In this document: positions 53,941 to 62,983 of the stretch, in pieces
How positions within the stretch are numbered: the stretch's first letter is position 1
Layout: each line of letters begins with the position of its first letter
Source: Roseomonas gilardii subsp. gilardii
Lineage (GTDB): Bacteria; Pseudomonadota; Alphaproteobacteria; Acetobacterales; Acetobacteraceae
Assembly: GCF_023078375.1 (NCBI RefSeq)
Contig: NZ_CP095554.1
Coordinates: forward strand, 868,001 to 932,000
Length of the DNA stretch: 64,000 bases
Direction: 5' to 3'
Translations under genes and position numbers: made by a program
Notes under the pieces: model-generated
What the model saw: only the letters and a program-made list of their open reading frames with translations
The model's database searches: none
What the model was told of the DNA's origin: nothing

Positions 53941-54906
53941 ATGCGACGCAGGAATCTGCTTCTCGCCGGCATGGCCGGCACCCTCGCCCCGGCCTGGAGC
54001 GGAAGGGCGGCGGAGACGCCGCCGGCGGAGGACCTGTTCCGCGTCACCGTGCTCGGCTCCGGCACGCCCGTTCCTTCCGCCGAACGCTTCGGCAATGCCA
54101 CGCTGGTGGAATGCGGCGGCCAGCGCCTGCTGTTCGATTTCGGGCGCGGCTGCACGATCCGGCTCTGGCAGTTGCGCATCCCGCTCGGCAGCATCGATGC
54201 GCATTTCCTGACCCACCATCATTCCGACCATACGGTGGGCCTGCCGGATCTCTGGCTGACCGGCTGGCTGCGCCCGCCCTATGGCCGCCGCAAGCATCCG
54301 TTCCTGCTCTACGGGCCGCCGGGCACCGAGGCGATGGCGCGGGGCCTTCGCGCGGCCTATGCCGCCGATATCGACACGCGGCTGGCGGATGAGCGGAACC
54401 CGGAGGAAGGCATCCGCATCGATGCCCATGACGTGGCGCCGGGGCTTGTCCATGAACGGGACGGGCTGCGTGTCCTGGCCTTCGCCAACGATCACGGCGA
54501 CAAGGTGAAGCCGTCCTACGGCTACCGCATCGAGTATCGTGGCCGCGTCGCGGTCCTGGCCGGCGACACGCGCTACAACGGAGAGGTCGTGCAGCAGGGG
54601 CGGGGCGCGGATCTCTTCCTCCATCCCGTCACGCTGATTCCGGAGGCGTTGCTGGCGGCCGATCCGGCCTATCACGCCGTCTACAGCCATCTTGCCTCGC
54701 CCACTGATGCGGCGCGCGCCTTCCGGGAGGCGAGGCCCCGGCTGGCCGCGCTCTACCATGTCGGGCTGAATGGGGATGCGACGCTGGCCGATCTCCGCAC
54801 CGCCATCCGCGCGGGCTATGACGGCCCGTTGGCCATCGCATCCGACCTGACCGGCTTCGTGATCACCCGGGACGCCGTTTCGGTCGTCCAGCGCGATGCG
54901 GGCTGA
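53941..54906 (+). CDS. MBL-fold metallohydrolase, exported
   Basis: 321 residues from ATG 53941, five bases after the IclR stop. A twin-arginine-like signal (MRRRNLLLAGMAGTLAPAW) is followed by the metallo-beta-lactamase fold: VTVLGSGTPVPSAERFGNA, the zinc motif THHHSDHTVG, and AGDTRYNG. The layout resembles periplasmic RNase Z-like or arylsulfatase/lactonase members. Linked to the monooxygenase and regulator by position; a hydrolytic step on the same aromatic compound is possible but unproven. Confidence 0.92.
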   Translation: MRRRNLLLAGMAGTLAPAWSGRAAETPPAEDLFRVTVLGSGTPVPSAERFGNATLVECGGQRLLFDFGRGCTIRLWQLRIPLGSIDAHFLTHHHSDHTVGLPDLWLTGWLRPPYGRRKHPFLLYGPPGTEAMARGLRAAYAADIDTRLADERNPEEGIRIDAHDVAPGLVHERDGLRVLAFANDHGDKVKPSYGYRIEYRGRVAVLAGDTRYNGEVVQQGRGADLFLHPVTLIPEALLAADPAYHAVYSHLASPTDAARAFREARPRLAALYHVGLNGDATLADLRTAIRAGYDGPLAIASDLTGFVITRDAVSVVQRDAG

Positions 54907-54923
54907 CCCAGGCGGCCGCCATG

Positions 54924-54952
54924 AAAAAGGGGAAGGGCCGAAGCCCTTCCCC
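54924..54952 (-). terminator. Rho-independent terminator of the semialdehyde dehydrogenase gene
   Basis: Perfect 10-bp stem GGGGAAGGGC/GCCCTTCCCC with a 4-nt loop. On the minus strand it is followed by five T residues (A run at 54924-54928). It lies 36 bases past the dehydrogenase stop and may also slow plus-strand read-through from the hydrolase gene. Confidence 0.88.
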
Positions 54953-54987
54953 CGATCCCGGGTCCTGATCTCCCCGGAGGTCCGGGC

Positions 54988-56421
54988 TCAGAGCCCGGCC
55001 TGGGAGACGAACTTGGTGTTCAAGTAGGATTCCAGCGCCTCGATGCCGCCCTCGGAGCCGTAGCCGCTGTCCTTGATGCCGCCGAAGGGCACTTCCGGCA
55101 GGGCGAGGCCCAGGTGGTTGATGGTCATCATGCCGGATTCGACCTTGTCGCCCAGCGCCTGCGCCGTCTTGGCGGAGCGAGTGAAGGCATAGGAGGCCAG
55201 GCCGAAGGGCAGGCGGTTGCCTTCCTCGATGGCCTCGTCGAAGTCGCGGAAGGGCACCATCAGCGCCAGCGGGCCGAAGGGCTCCTCGTTCATCGCCCGC
55301 ATCTCGCGCGTCACGCCGGTCAGCACCGTGGGCTCGAAGAAATAGCCCTTGTTGCCGATGCGGTTGCCGCCGGTGCGGACCTCGGCGCCCTTCTGCTTCG
55401 CGTCGTTGATCAGCCCCTCGATGGCGGGGATGCGGCGCTCATTGGCCAGCGGGCCCATGGTGACGCCTTCCTCCAGCCCGTTGCCCACCTTGGCGGCGGC
55501 GAGATGGCCGGAGAACTGCTCGACGAACTGGTCGAAGATCTTCTCCTGCACCAGGAAGCGCGTCGGGGAGACGCAGACCTGGCCCGCGTTGCGCAGCTTG
55601 GAGGTGGCGAGCGTCCTGGCCGCGAGGCCCACATCCGCGTCGTCGAAGACGAAGGCCGGGGCATGGCCGCCGAGCTCCATCGTCGCGCGCTTCATGTACT
55701 GCCCGGCCAGGGCGGCAAGCTGCTTGCCCACCGGGGTGGAGCCGGTGAAGGTGATCTTGCGGATCACCGGGTGCGGGATGAGGTATTCCGAGATCTCCGC
55801 CGGCACGCCATAGACGAGGCCGATCACGCCGTCGGGGATGCCCGCATCGGCGAAGGCGCGGATCAGCTCGGCCGGGGAGGCCGGGGTCTCCTCCGGTGCC
55901 TTGACGATGATCGAGCAGCCGGTGGCCAGCGCCGAGCAGAGCTTGCGCACGATCTGGTTGATCGGGAAGTTCCAGGGTGTGAAGGCGGCGACGGGGCCGA
56001 CCGGCTCCTTGATCACGAGCTGGTACACGCCCTCAGCCCGGGCGGGGACGACGCGGCCATAGGTGCGGCGGCCTTCCTCGGCCAGCCAGTCGGCGGTGTC
56101 GGCGGCGCCCATCACCTCCATCTTCGCCTCGGCCAGCGGCTTGCCCTGCTCCATGGTCATGATGCGGGCGATCTTGTCGGCCCGCTCGCGCAACAGGTTC
56201 GCCGCCTTGCGGATCAGCTTGTAGCGTTCGAAGGCCGAGGTGGCGCGCCAGGTGCGGAAGCCCTTCGCCGCGGCTTCCAGCGCCTCGTCCAGGTCGGCGC
56301 GGGCGGCATAGGCCACGGTGCCGATCGTCTCCTCGGTGGCCGGGTTGATCACCGGCTCCTTGCGGCCGCCGGTCGCGGCACGCCAGGTGCCGTTGATGAA
56401 GAGCTGGACGTCCGGATACAT
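54988..56421 (-). CDS. NAD(P)-dependent succinate/ketoglutarate semialdehyde dehydrogenase
   Basis: 477 residues of the aldehyde dehydrogenase superfamily, GabD branch. Cofactor and active-site blocks: [43 protein letters not shown], catalytic Glu in [12 protein letters not shown] and catalytic Cys in [12 protein letters not shown]. The C-terminal [21 protein letters not shown] is GabD-like. It oxidises a dicarboxylic semialdehyde. In proline, hydroxyproline or GABA breakdown this step feeds the citric acid cycle, which would suit the amine dehydrogenases in this window. Its own terminator follows. Confidence 0.93.
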   Translation of the reverse strand: MYPDVQLFINGTWRAATGGRKEPVINPATEETIGTVAYAARADLDEALEAAAKGFRTWRATSAFERYKLIRKAANLLRERADKIARIMTMEQGKPLAEAKMEVMGAADTADWLAEEGRRTYGRVVPARAEGVYQLVIKEPVGPVAAFTPWNFPINQIVRKLCSALATGCSIIVKAPEETPASPAELIRAFADAGIPDGVIGLVYGVPAEISEYLIPHPVIRKITFTGSTPVGKQLAALAGQYMKRATMELGGHAPAFVFDDADVGLAARTLATSKLRNAGQVCVSPTRFLVQEKIFDQFVEQFSGHLAAAKVGNGLEEGVTMGPLANERRIPAIEGLINDAKQKGAEVRTGGNRIGNKGYFFEPTVLTGVTREMRAMNEEPFGPLALMVPFRDFDEAIEEGNRLPFGLASYAFTRSAKTAQALGDKVESGMMTINHLGLALPEVPFGGIKDSGYGSEGGIEALESYLNTKFVSQAGL

Positions 56422-56584
56422 GTAGTCCTCCGTCGAAGTGGTTAGGGCCCAAATGGGGCCGCATCGCCCCGGATTAACCCCCAGGCTGGCGGCGGGGTGT
56501 CATCCCCGGGAAAAGGTCATACCTTCCCGGCGCGGGAGATCCTGCGGACCTCCCACCATCCGGGCCTCCCCGCAAGGGGGAGGC

Positions 56585-57883
56585 TCAGGCCGCCTGCTTC
56601 TCGGCCGCCGCCTTCTCCTCCGGCCGCACGTGGCTGTAGCGGGCAAGGCTGAGATCGGCGCTGTCGATCTCCGGCGTCCGGCCGGACACGAGATCGGCCA
56701 GCAATCGCCCGGAGCCGCAGGCCATGGTCCAGCCCAGCGTGCCGTGGCCGGTATTGGTGAAGAGGTTGCCGAAGGGGGTGGCGCCCACGATCGGCGTGCC
56801 GTCCGGCGTCATCGGCCGCAGCCCGGTCCAGAAGCTGGCCTTGCTCAGGTCGCCGCCCCTGGGGAAGAGGTCATGCACCGAATGTTCCAGCGTGGCGCGG
56901 CGCGGCTGGCGCAGCGTCAGGCTGAACCCGGCCAGCTCCGCCGTGCCGCCGACGCGGATGCGCTCGCCGAGGCGGGTGATGGCGACCTTGTAGGTTTCGT
57001 CCATCACGGTGGAGACGGGGGCGCCGTCCGGATCGGTGATCGGCACGGTGATGGAATAGCCCTTCACCGGATAGACCGGCAGGTTCATCCCGAGCGGCCG
57101 CAGCAGCGCGGCGGAATAGCTGCCGAGCGCCACGACATAGCGGTCGGCGGTCAGCCTGCCGGCATCGGTCACGACGCCGGTGACGCGGCTGCCCTCGGTG
57201 TCCAGCATCCGGACCGTGGTGCCGTAGCGGAAGGCCACGCCCATGCTCTCGCAGATCTTCGCGAGCCGCTGGGTGAACTGGTGGACGTCGCCCGTCTCGT
57301 CCTGCGGCAGGTACAGGCCGCCCACCATCTTCTCGCGCACCAGGCCGAGGGCGGGTTCCTTGCTCACGCAGCCGGCGGCGTCCAGCACCTCATAGGGGAT
57401 GCCGTACTGGTCGAGCACGCCCGTGTCGTCCCCGACATGGTCGAGCTGCTTCTGCGTGCGGAAGACCTGCAGCGTGCCGCGCTGCCGGTCGTCATAGGTG
57501 ATGCCCGTCTCGGCACGCAGGGCGGTCAGGGATTCGCGGGCATATTCCGCGATGTGCACCATGCGGCTCTTGTTGAGGCGGTAGGCTTCCTCGTTGCAGT
57601 TGGCCAGCATCTGCGCCAGCCACCAGCCGAGCCGCGCGTCCGGGCGCGGCCAGATCACGAAGGGGCGGTAGCGCATCATCAGCCATTTCAGCGCCTTCAG
57701 CGGGATGCCCGGCCCGGCCCAGGGCGAGGAATAGCCGTAGGAAAGTTGCCCCGCATTGGCGAAGGAGGTCTCCATCCCCGCCGTGGGCTGGCGGTCGATG
57801 ACCGTGACCTCGTGGCCGGCCCTGGCGAGGTAATAGGCCGAGGCGGTGCCGACCACGCCGCTGCCGAGGATGAGAACCTTCAT
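56585..57883 (-). CDS. dadA: D-amino acid dehydrogenase small subunit
   Basis: 432 residues. FAD motif [22 protein letters not shown] at the start, [22 protein letters not shown] (split family block), [14 protein letters not shown] and [15 protein letters not shown] near the end. It oxidises D-alanine and other D-amino acids to 2-oxo acids with electrons to quinone. The alanine racemase gene is next upstream on the same strand, and an Lrp-type gene is divergent: the classical dad arrangement for L-alanine catabolism through D-alanine. The alanine-rich, lysine-rich tail beyond ARYSH is variable in the family. Confidence 0.96.
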   Translation of the reverse strand: MKVLILGSGVVGTASAYYLARAGHEVTVIDRQPTAGMETSFANAGQLSYGYSSPWAGPGIPLKALKWLMMRYRPFVIWPRPDARLGWWLAQMLANCNEEAYRLNKSRMVHIAEYARESLTALRAETGITYDDRQRGTLQVFRTQKQLDHVGDDTGVLDQYGIPYEVLDAAGCVSKEPALGLVREKMVGGLYLPQDETGDVHQFTQRLAKICESMGVAFRYGTTVRMLDTEGSRVTGVVTDAGRLTADRYVVALGSYSAALLRPLGMNLPVYPVKGYSITVPITDPDGAPVSTVMDETYKVAITRLGERIRVGGTAELAGFSLTLRQPRRATLEHSVHDLFPRGGDLSKASFWTGLRPMTPDGTPIVGATPFGNLFTNTGHGTLGWTMACGSGRLLADLVSGRTPEIDSADLSLARYSHVRPEEKAAAEKQAA

Positions 57884-58003
57884 GACGGACCTGAACTCCC
57901 GACGGGCCCGGTGGGCCCCTGTTGATGCCGCCCGCGTGGGGCGGGGCCGTTTCCTGCGGAGGCCGGCCCCCAGGGATGCCTGGAGGGAGGCCGGCGGGTA
58001 GCC

Positions 58004-59143
58004 TCAGCCGCCGGCATAGCGGCGGTGGTAGCGCTGGCCGAGGCCGGTCAGGATTTCGTAGGGGATGGTGCCGGCGGCCTCGGCCACTGCCTCCAGATCG
58101 TGATCCGGCCCGATCAGTTCCACCGTGTCGCCGGGGTGCAGCGCATCCTCCGGCAAGGCGCTGGCATCGAGCACGATGCTGTCCATGGAAACACGCCCCA
58201 GGACCGGCATCGGCACGCCCTTCCACATCGCCCGCCCGCGGTTGCTGGCGCTGCGCAGGAAGCCGTCGGCATAGCCGACCGCGATGGTGGCCAGCCGACT
58301 CGGCGCCCGCGTCGTGAAGCTATGGCCATAGCCCACCGCCGTGCCCGCCGGGACGCTGCGCGTCTGCACCACGCGCGCATCCAGCCGCAGCACCGGGCGC
58401 AGCGGGTTCTCCCCGCGCGGCAGCGGCGCCACCCCGTGCAGCGCCACGCCAGGGCGCACGAGGCCGCCATACCAGGGACGGCCGAGGAAGATACCGGAGG
58501 AGGCGGCGAGGCTGGTGGGCAGGCCCGGCGGCAGCAGGCGGCGCATCGCTCCGAAGGCTTCGAGCTGTGCCGCATTGGCCGGATGCCCCGGCTCGTCGGC
58601 GCAGGCGAGATGGCTCATCACCCGCGCCAGCTCCACCGCGCCCAGGTCGCGGCCATCCTCGACCAGCCGCGCCAGATCCGCGGCGGAGAAGCCGAAGCGC
58701 GCCATTCCCGTATCGAGCTGCAGCCAGGCCGGCAGGCGCCGCCCCTCGGCCCGCGACAGCGCGGCCCAGCCGGCCACCTGTTCCGGCCCGTTCAGCACGG
58801 GGATCAGCCCATGCGCCAGCGCGTCCCGCTCGGTGCCGGCGAAGAGGCCGTGCATCACATGGATGCGCGCCTCCTCCGCCCCGGGCAGGCCGCGCAGGTC
58901 CTGCCGCAGGGCGATCCCTTCCTCCAGATGCGCCACGAAGAAGTCGCGACATCCCTCGGCGAGCAGGGCCGGGCCGACCAGCGCGGCCCCCAGCCCATAG
59001 GCATCGGCCTTCAGCACCGCACCGCAGGCATCGGGCGCCACGTGGTCGCGCAGCCAGCGCCAGTTGGCGCGGATCGCTCCCAGGTCGATGGTCAGGATCG
59101 CGCCGGCCGCTGGCCAAAGCCTTTCCCGGGCAGGGCTGTGCAT
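58004..59143 (-). CDS. alr: Alanine racemase (catabolic, DadX-like)
   Basis: 379 residues from ATG 59143 (GGAG 9 nt upstream); in-frame ATGs at 59173 and 59212 would add up to 23 residues but lack ribosome sites. PLP enzyme with the Schiff-base Lys45 in AVLKADAYGLG, LQLDTGMARFG, the YGGLVRPGVALHG block and the catalytic tyrosine region AVGYGHSF. It converts L- to D-alanine, supplying both DadA and cell-wall synthesis. Its coupling to dadA suggests the catabolic role. Confidence 0.95.
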   Translation of the reverse strand: MHSPARERLWPAAGAILTIDLGAIRANWRWLRDHVAPDACGAVLKADAYGLGAALVGPALLAEGCRDFFVAHLEEGIALRQDLRGLPGAEEARIHVMHGLFAGTERDALAHGLIPVLNGPEQVAGWAALSRAEGRRLPAWLQLDTGMARFGFSAADLARLVEDGRDLGAVELARVMSHLACADEPGHPANAAQLEAFGAMRRLLPPGLPTSLAASSGIFLGRPWYGGLVRPGVALHGVAPLPRGENPLRPVLRLDARVVQTRSVPAGTAVGYGHSFTTRAPSRLATIAVGYADGFLRSASNRGRAMWKGVPMPVLGRVSMDSIVLDASALPEDALHPGDTVELIGPDHDLEAVAEAAGTIPYEILTGLGQRYHRRYAGG

Positions 59144-59287
59144 GCCACCTGTCTCCGAATCAGCGGAGGTCATGAAAGCAAGATTCTGGCCAGGAGAGGC
59201 CGGCATGTTCATGCGAAGAGTCGAAGATCCTGCGATCCGGTGCTAGGAATTCCGCAGAATCTGCACCAGCCTGAAATTTCCTGCCCC

Positions 59288-59740
59288 ATGCTCCTGGACA
59301 GCCTCGACGAGCGCATCATCCGCCTGCTCCGCGCGCAGGGGCGCATCAGCAATGCCGATCTGGCGGAGGCGGTCGGTCTCTCCCCCTCCGCCTGCCTGCG
59401 CCGGGTGCGGCAGCTCGAGGCGAACGGGGTGATCCGGGGCTATACGGCGATCCTGGACGACCGCCGGACCGGGCGCGGCACGGTGGTGATCGTGCAGATC
59501 ACGCTGGAACGGCAGACCGACGACTGCCTCGGCCGCTTCGAGCAGGCGGCGCGCAAGCATGCCGAGATCCGCGAGTGCTATCTGATGACCGGCGCCTCGG
59601 ACTACCTGCTGCGCATCGTGGTGGAGGATGCGGCGGATTATGAGCGTCTGCACAAGGAGGTGCTGTCCCGCCTGCCCGGCGTGGCGCGCATCCAGTCGAA
59701 CTTCACCATCCGCACGGTGATCCGCCCAATCGACATGTGA
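59288..59740 (+). CDS. Lrp/AsnC-family regulator (DadR-like)
   Basis: 150 residues. N-terminal helix-turn-helix (LDSLDERIIRLLRAQGRISN, then LAEAVGLSPSACLRRVRQLE) and C-terminal RAM effector domain (GTVVIVQITLERQ; ECYLMTGASDYLLRIVVED; IQSNFTIRTVI). Divergent from alr-dadA by 144 bases, the arrangement of DadR, which responds to alanine. Its last two codons and stop lie in the first unit of a 14-bp triple tandem repeat. Confidence 0.94.
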   Translation: MLLDSLDERIIRLLRAQGRISNADLAEAVGLSPSACLRRVRQLEANGVIRGYTAILDDRRTGRGTVVIVQITLERQTDDCLGRFEQAARKHAEIRECYLMTGASDYLLRIVVEDAADYERLHKEVLSRLPGVARIQSNFTIRTVIRPIDM

Positions 59741-59772
59741 GGGGCGACATGTGAGGGGCGACATGTGAGGGG
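59731..59772 (+). repeat. 14-bp tandem repeat, three exact copies, across the lrp stop codon
   Basis: CGACATGTGAGGGG occurs three times without mismatch (59731-59744, 59745-59758, 59759-59772). The first copy encodes the final Asp-Met and stop of the Lrp protein. Each unit contains ATGTGAGGGG, so each carries a stop in the lrp frame or near it. Confidence 0.95.
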
Positions 59773-59870
59773 CGCCCCGCGGGGAGGGGGCCGGGAAAAG
59801 CGGGGCAGACCCCCGGCAGGAGAGGATGTCTCCCCTGGATTCATGACCCGGCCCATGGGAGGAAACAGGC

Positions 59871-60875
59871 ATGGAAGATCCGGTTCTGGTGGAAGTCACG
59901 CGCGGCCCCGAGGTGGAGTCGCGCCATGCGGGGGCCTTCGCGGTGGTGGATGCGGGGGGCGGGCTCGTCCTCTCCGCCGGCGATGTCGAGCGGCCCGTTT
60001 TCCCGCGCTCGGCGGTGAAGGTGATCCAGGCCCTGCCGCTGATCGAAAGCGGCGCGGCCGATCGTTTCGGTCTGACCGAGGCGGAGCTGGCGCTCGCCTG
60101 CGCCTCCCATTCCGGCGAGCCGCTGCACGCCCAGACCGCCGCCGCCATGCTGCGCAAGGCGGGGCAGGATGCGGGCTGCCTGGAATGCGGCATCCACTGG
60201 CCCAGCAATGTCCAGGCGGCGCGGGACCTGGCGCGTTCGGGCGCCGAGGCGACGGCCCTGCACAACAACTGCTCCGGCAAGCATGCGGGCTTCGTCTGCA
60301 CCGCCTGTGCCCTGGGGGTGGATGTGGCGGGCTATGTCCGCCCCGACCACCGGGTGCAGCAGGAGGTGAAGGCGGCGCTGGAGGATGTGACCGGCACCAC
60401 GCTGGATGCGGCGCGGCGCGGGACCGACGGCTGTTCCATCCCGACCTATGCCATTCCGCTCCGCGCCCTGGCCCATGGCTTCGCGCGGATCGGCACCGGC
60501 CACGGCTTCGGGCCGGCCCGCGCCGCGGCGGCGAAGCGGCTGCGCGCGGCGGTGGCGGCGAACCCCTTCCTGGTCGCGGGCACCAAGCGGGCCGACACCG
60601 TCATCATGGAGGCGCTGGGCGAGCGCGCCTTCACCAAGGTCGGGGCCGAGGGCGTCTTCTGCGCCGCTCTGCCGGAACAGGGCCTGGGCATCGCCATCAA
60701 GTGCGACGACGGCGCCGGCCGCGCGGCGGAGGTGGTGCTGGCCACGCTGCTGCTCCGCCTCCTCGACCCCGGGGAAGCGGCCCGCAACGTCCTTGCCCCG
60801 CTCGCCAACCCGGTCCTGCGCAACTGGAACGGCATCGAGGTCGGCACCCTGCGGCCGGCGGCCGCCCTGGCCTGA
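59871..60875 (+). CDS. L-asparaginase, Rhizobium etli type (AnsA/class 3)
   Basis: 334 residues. This asparaginase II family is unrelated to E. coli-type enzymes. The residues used by the R. etli enzyme appear one position earlier: Ser47 and Lys50 (RSAVK), Cys134 and Lys137 (NNCSGKHAG) and Cys188 (TDGCSIPTYA). It hydrolyses asparagine to aspartate and ammonia in the cytoplasm; no signal peptide is present. It is 130 bases downstream of the Lrp-type gene in the same direction and may be amino-acid responsive. Confidence 0.94.
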   Translation: MEDPVLVEVTRGPEVESRHAGAFAVVDAGGGLVLSAGDVERPVFPRSAVKVIQALPLIESGAADRFGLTEAELALACASHSGEPLHAQTAAAMLRKAGQDAGCLECGIHWPSNVQAARDLARSGAEATALHNNCSGKHAGFVCTACALGVDVAGYVRPDHRVQQEVKAALEDVTGTTLDAARRGTDGCSIPTYAIPLRALAHGFARIGTGHGFGPARAAAAKRLRAAVAANPFLVAGTKRADTVIMEALGERAFTKVGAEGVFCAALPEQGLGIAIKCDDGAGRAAEVVLATLLLRLLDPGEAARNVLAPLANPVLRNWNGIEVGTLRPAAALA

Positions 60876-61255
60876 TCCGGATGGCGGCTTCCGCCGTCCG
60901 TCGTCATGTCTGAGGTTGCGCTGTCCCGGGGGACAAGGCTCCGCCGTCGACGCAGTGCGTCGACCCCCCGTGCCCCCTGATCCGCCAGGAACCTGGTCAA
61001 ACGTATACGTTTGACCCTGGACCTCCCACTCGCTGGCTCCTGCTGAGGCCGGATCACGCCGGAGAGCGATGCTCTCCGGCGACTGTGGCTGCCACCAGCG
61101 CGGACAAGGATTCTTTCTTTTCGGGCACCCCACTGATCCACTTGCTCCCAGGGACCGGGCCGGGGAACAACGGAGTGGGGGTCCGGGGGCGAGGCGGAGC
61201 CTTGCCCCCGGCGGCCAGCCACAAGCGGAACGCGGGAGCAGCAGAGAGGGGCGGA
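60876..61255. other. Intergenic region almost filled by repeat copy D
   Basis: 380 bases between convergent asparaginase and phnN. Apart from about 50 bases at either end, the repeat described separately fills it. No gene is supported; frames here are chance openings through GC-rich hairpins. Confidence 0.6.
60926..61211 (+). repeat. Composite intergenic repeat, copy D (most complete)
   Basis: 286 bp with terminal inverted repeats: left CCCGGGGGACAAGGCTCCGCC-type end, right end whose reverse complement is CCGGGGGCAAGGCTCCGCC. Inside, in order: an inner dyad GTCGACGCAGTGCGTCGAC, CCGCCAGGAACCTGG, the 22-bp palindrome (60996-61017), CCCTGGACC, hairpin GCCGGAGAGC/GCTCTCCGGC (61058-61080), CCACTGATCCACTTGCT, CCCAGGGACCGGGC and the right end. 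Its order matches copies A-C and it sits between two convergent genes. The TIR-flanked, non-coding form is MITE-like. Confidence 0.78.
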
Positions 61256-61807
61256 TCAGCCCTCTGTCAGCCGGTCGCGCAGATGGGCCAGGAGGCGTGC
61301 CACGGCGGCATCCGGCGTGCCGTCATTGACAATGCGCAACTCGGCCGGCGGCCCGTCCAGCACCGGGGCGCGGCGCAGGCGCAGGGCGACATCCCCGTCC
61401 TCCGCCCGGGCGCGGCGGGCGAGGCGCTGTTCCAGGATCTCGGGTGGTGCCGTGATTTCCACCACGCTCACGGCGGGCAGCCGTTCCCGCGCCAGCGGCA
61501 CCACGGCGCGCGAGACGTTGCACAGCACCAGCTTCCCCGTCCGCGCGGCCAGGGCCGCCTCCGCCGGGATGCCGTAGCAGAGCCCGTGCGCCCGCCAGGA
61601 CAGGGCGAAGGCGCCCGCCGCCTCGGCGCGCTGGAAGGCCGCCTCGTCCAGGCTGTCATGCGCCTCCCATTCCGAGGCGGGGCGCGTCACCACACGCCGG
61701 GGGAAGAGCAGGCGCGGCTCCCCTTCCAGCGCCGCGCGGGCACCGGCGATCACCGTGTCCTTGCCGGCGCCGCTCGGCCCGACCACCAGCACGAAGCCAC
61801 CCCGCAT
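61256..61807 (-). CDS. phnN: Ribose 1,5-bisphosphate phosphokinase
   Basis: 183 residues. P-loop kinase with Walker A VGPSGAGKDT near the N-terminus and guanylate-kinase-like blocks (RRVVTRPASEWEAHDSL; LCYGIPAEAAL). It phosphorylates ribose 1,5-bisphosphate to PRPP, the last salvage step of C-P lyase phosphonate use. Its ATG lies 1 base past the phnM stop on the same strand, confirming the operon. It converges on the asparaginase gene across repeat copy D. Confidence 0.94.
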   Translation of the reverse strand: MRGGFVLVVGPSGAGKDTVIAGARAALEGEPRLLFPRRVVTRPASEWEAHDSLDEAAFQRAEAAGAFALSWRAHGLCYGIPAEAALAARTGKLVLCNVSRAVVPLARERLPAVSVVEITAPPEILEQRLARRARAEDGDVALRLRRAPVLDGPPAELRIVNDGTPDAAVARLLAHLRDRLTEG

Positions 61808-61808
61808 G

Positions 61809-62972
61809 TCAGGCGACCCGCCTTCCCTGGCGCCACACCTGCCGCACCACCGGCACGCCACCGGAGAGGGTGACATGCACCAGGTCGGCGCGCTGGCCTG
61901 GCGCGATCACGCCCCGGTCGTCCAGGCCGGTGGCCCGCGCCGGGTTGGCCGTCACCGTGGCGATGGCCTGCGGCAGGGTGATGCCCGGCACGCGTTCCGG
62001 CAGGTTGAAGGCCGCCAGCAGCAGGCTGCCCGGCACATAGTCGGAGGACAGGATGTCCAGCAGCCCGTGCCGCGCCAGTTCCTCCGCCGCGATATTGCCG
62101 GAATGCGAGCCGCCGCGGATCAGGTTCGGCGCACCCATCATCACGCGGATGCCCTGCGCATGGCTTTCCGCCGCTGCTTCACGGGTGGTCGGGAACTCCG
62201 CGATGCCGACATGCTCCGTCACCGACTGCGCCACATCGTCCAGGGTGGTGTCGTCATGGCTGGCGAGCGCGATGCCGTGGCGCTGCGCCAGGGCGACCAA
62301 GGGCGGCCGGTTGCACGCCGCACGCTCCGCGCCGGTTTCCATCCGCAGGGCGGTCAGCGCCTTCAGCTCCTCGGTGGACTTGCCGGAGCGGCGGGCATAG
62401 ATGAAGTACTTCTCCAGGTCGCGGAACTGCCGTTGCCCGGGCGTGTGGTCCATCAGCGAAAGCAGGTCCACCGGGTAGCGGGCGCAGAACTTCTCCACCA
62501 TCTCCACCACGTCCGGCGCCGGGATCTCGCAGCGCAGATGCGTGCGGTGCTCGGCGCGCAGCAGGTCGTCCAGCCGCGCGGCGTCGATCGCCTCCGCCAG
62601 GTCGAAGAGCTCCCCACCCAGCCCGCCGCCATCGATGTCGGAGCCGGCTCGCAGGCTGTCGAAGACGGTGGTGATGCCGGAGGCCGCGATCTGCGCGTCA
62701 TAGGCCAGCACGGCGCCCAGCGGGTGCCAGCGCACCTTGGGGCGCGGGATGTAGTGCGCCTCCAGATGGTCGGTGTGCAGCTCCACCAGGCCGGGGATCA
62801 GCAGCGCGCCGCGCAGGTCCACGCGCCGCCCTTCGGCGGGAAGGGCGGCGCGCGGCGCGGCCCCCTCGCCGATGGCCTCGATCCGGCCATCCTCCAGGCG
62901 CACCCAGCCGCGCTGCACGCGGTCGGGGAGCACGATCTCGGCATTCTCGATCAGGTCCACGGGTTCGAGCAT
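61809..62972 (-). CDS. phnM: Alpha-D-ribose 1-methylphosphonate 5-triphosphate diphosphatase
   Basis: 387 residues of the amidohydrolase superfamily. The metal-binding GLVELHTDHLEAHYIPRP replaces the usual HxH, as in PhnM, with DSLRAGSD, MDHTPGQRQFRD, ASHDDTT and DLVHVTLSGG further on. It removes pyrophosphate from the triphosphate intermediate before the C-P lyase acts. It follows phnL by 11 bases. Confidence 0.96.
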   Translation of the reverse strand: MLEPVDLIENAEIVLPDRVQRGWVRLEDGRIEAIGEGAAPRAALPAEGRRVDLRGALLIPGLVELHTDHLEAHYIPRPKVRWHPLGAVLAYDAQIAASGITTVFDSLRAGSDIDGGGLGGELFDLAEAIDAARLDDLLRAEHRTHLRCEIPAPDVVEMVEKFCARYPVDLLSLMDHTPGQRQFRDLEKYFIYARRSGKSTEELKALTALRMETGAERAACNRPPLVALAQRHGIALASHDDTTLDDVAQSVTEHVGIAEFPTTREAAAESHAQGIRVMMGAPNLIRGGSHSGNIAAEELARHGLLDILSSDYVPGSLLLAAFNLPERVPGITLPQAIATVTANPARATGLDDRGVIAPGQRADLVHVTLSGGVPVVRQVWRQGRRVA

Positions 62973-62983
62973 CGTCGTTCCTG

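Noticed and set aside
54924-54952. Terminator for the plus-strand metallohydrolase gene
   Set aside because: The T tract is on the minus-strand side (A run on plus), so it serves the semialdehyde dehydrogenase gene; any plus-strand effect is secondary.
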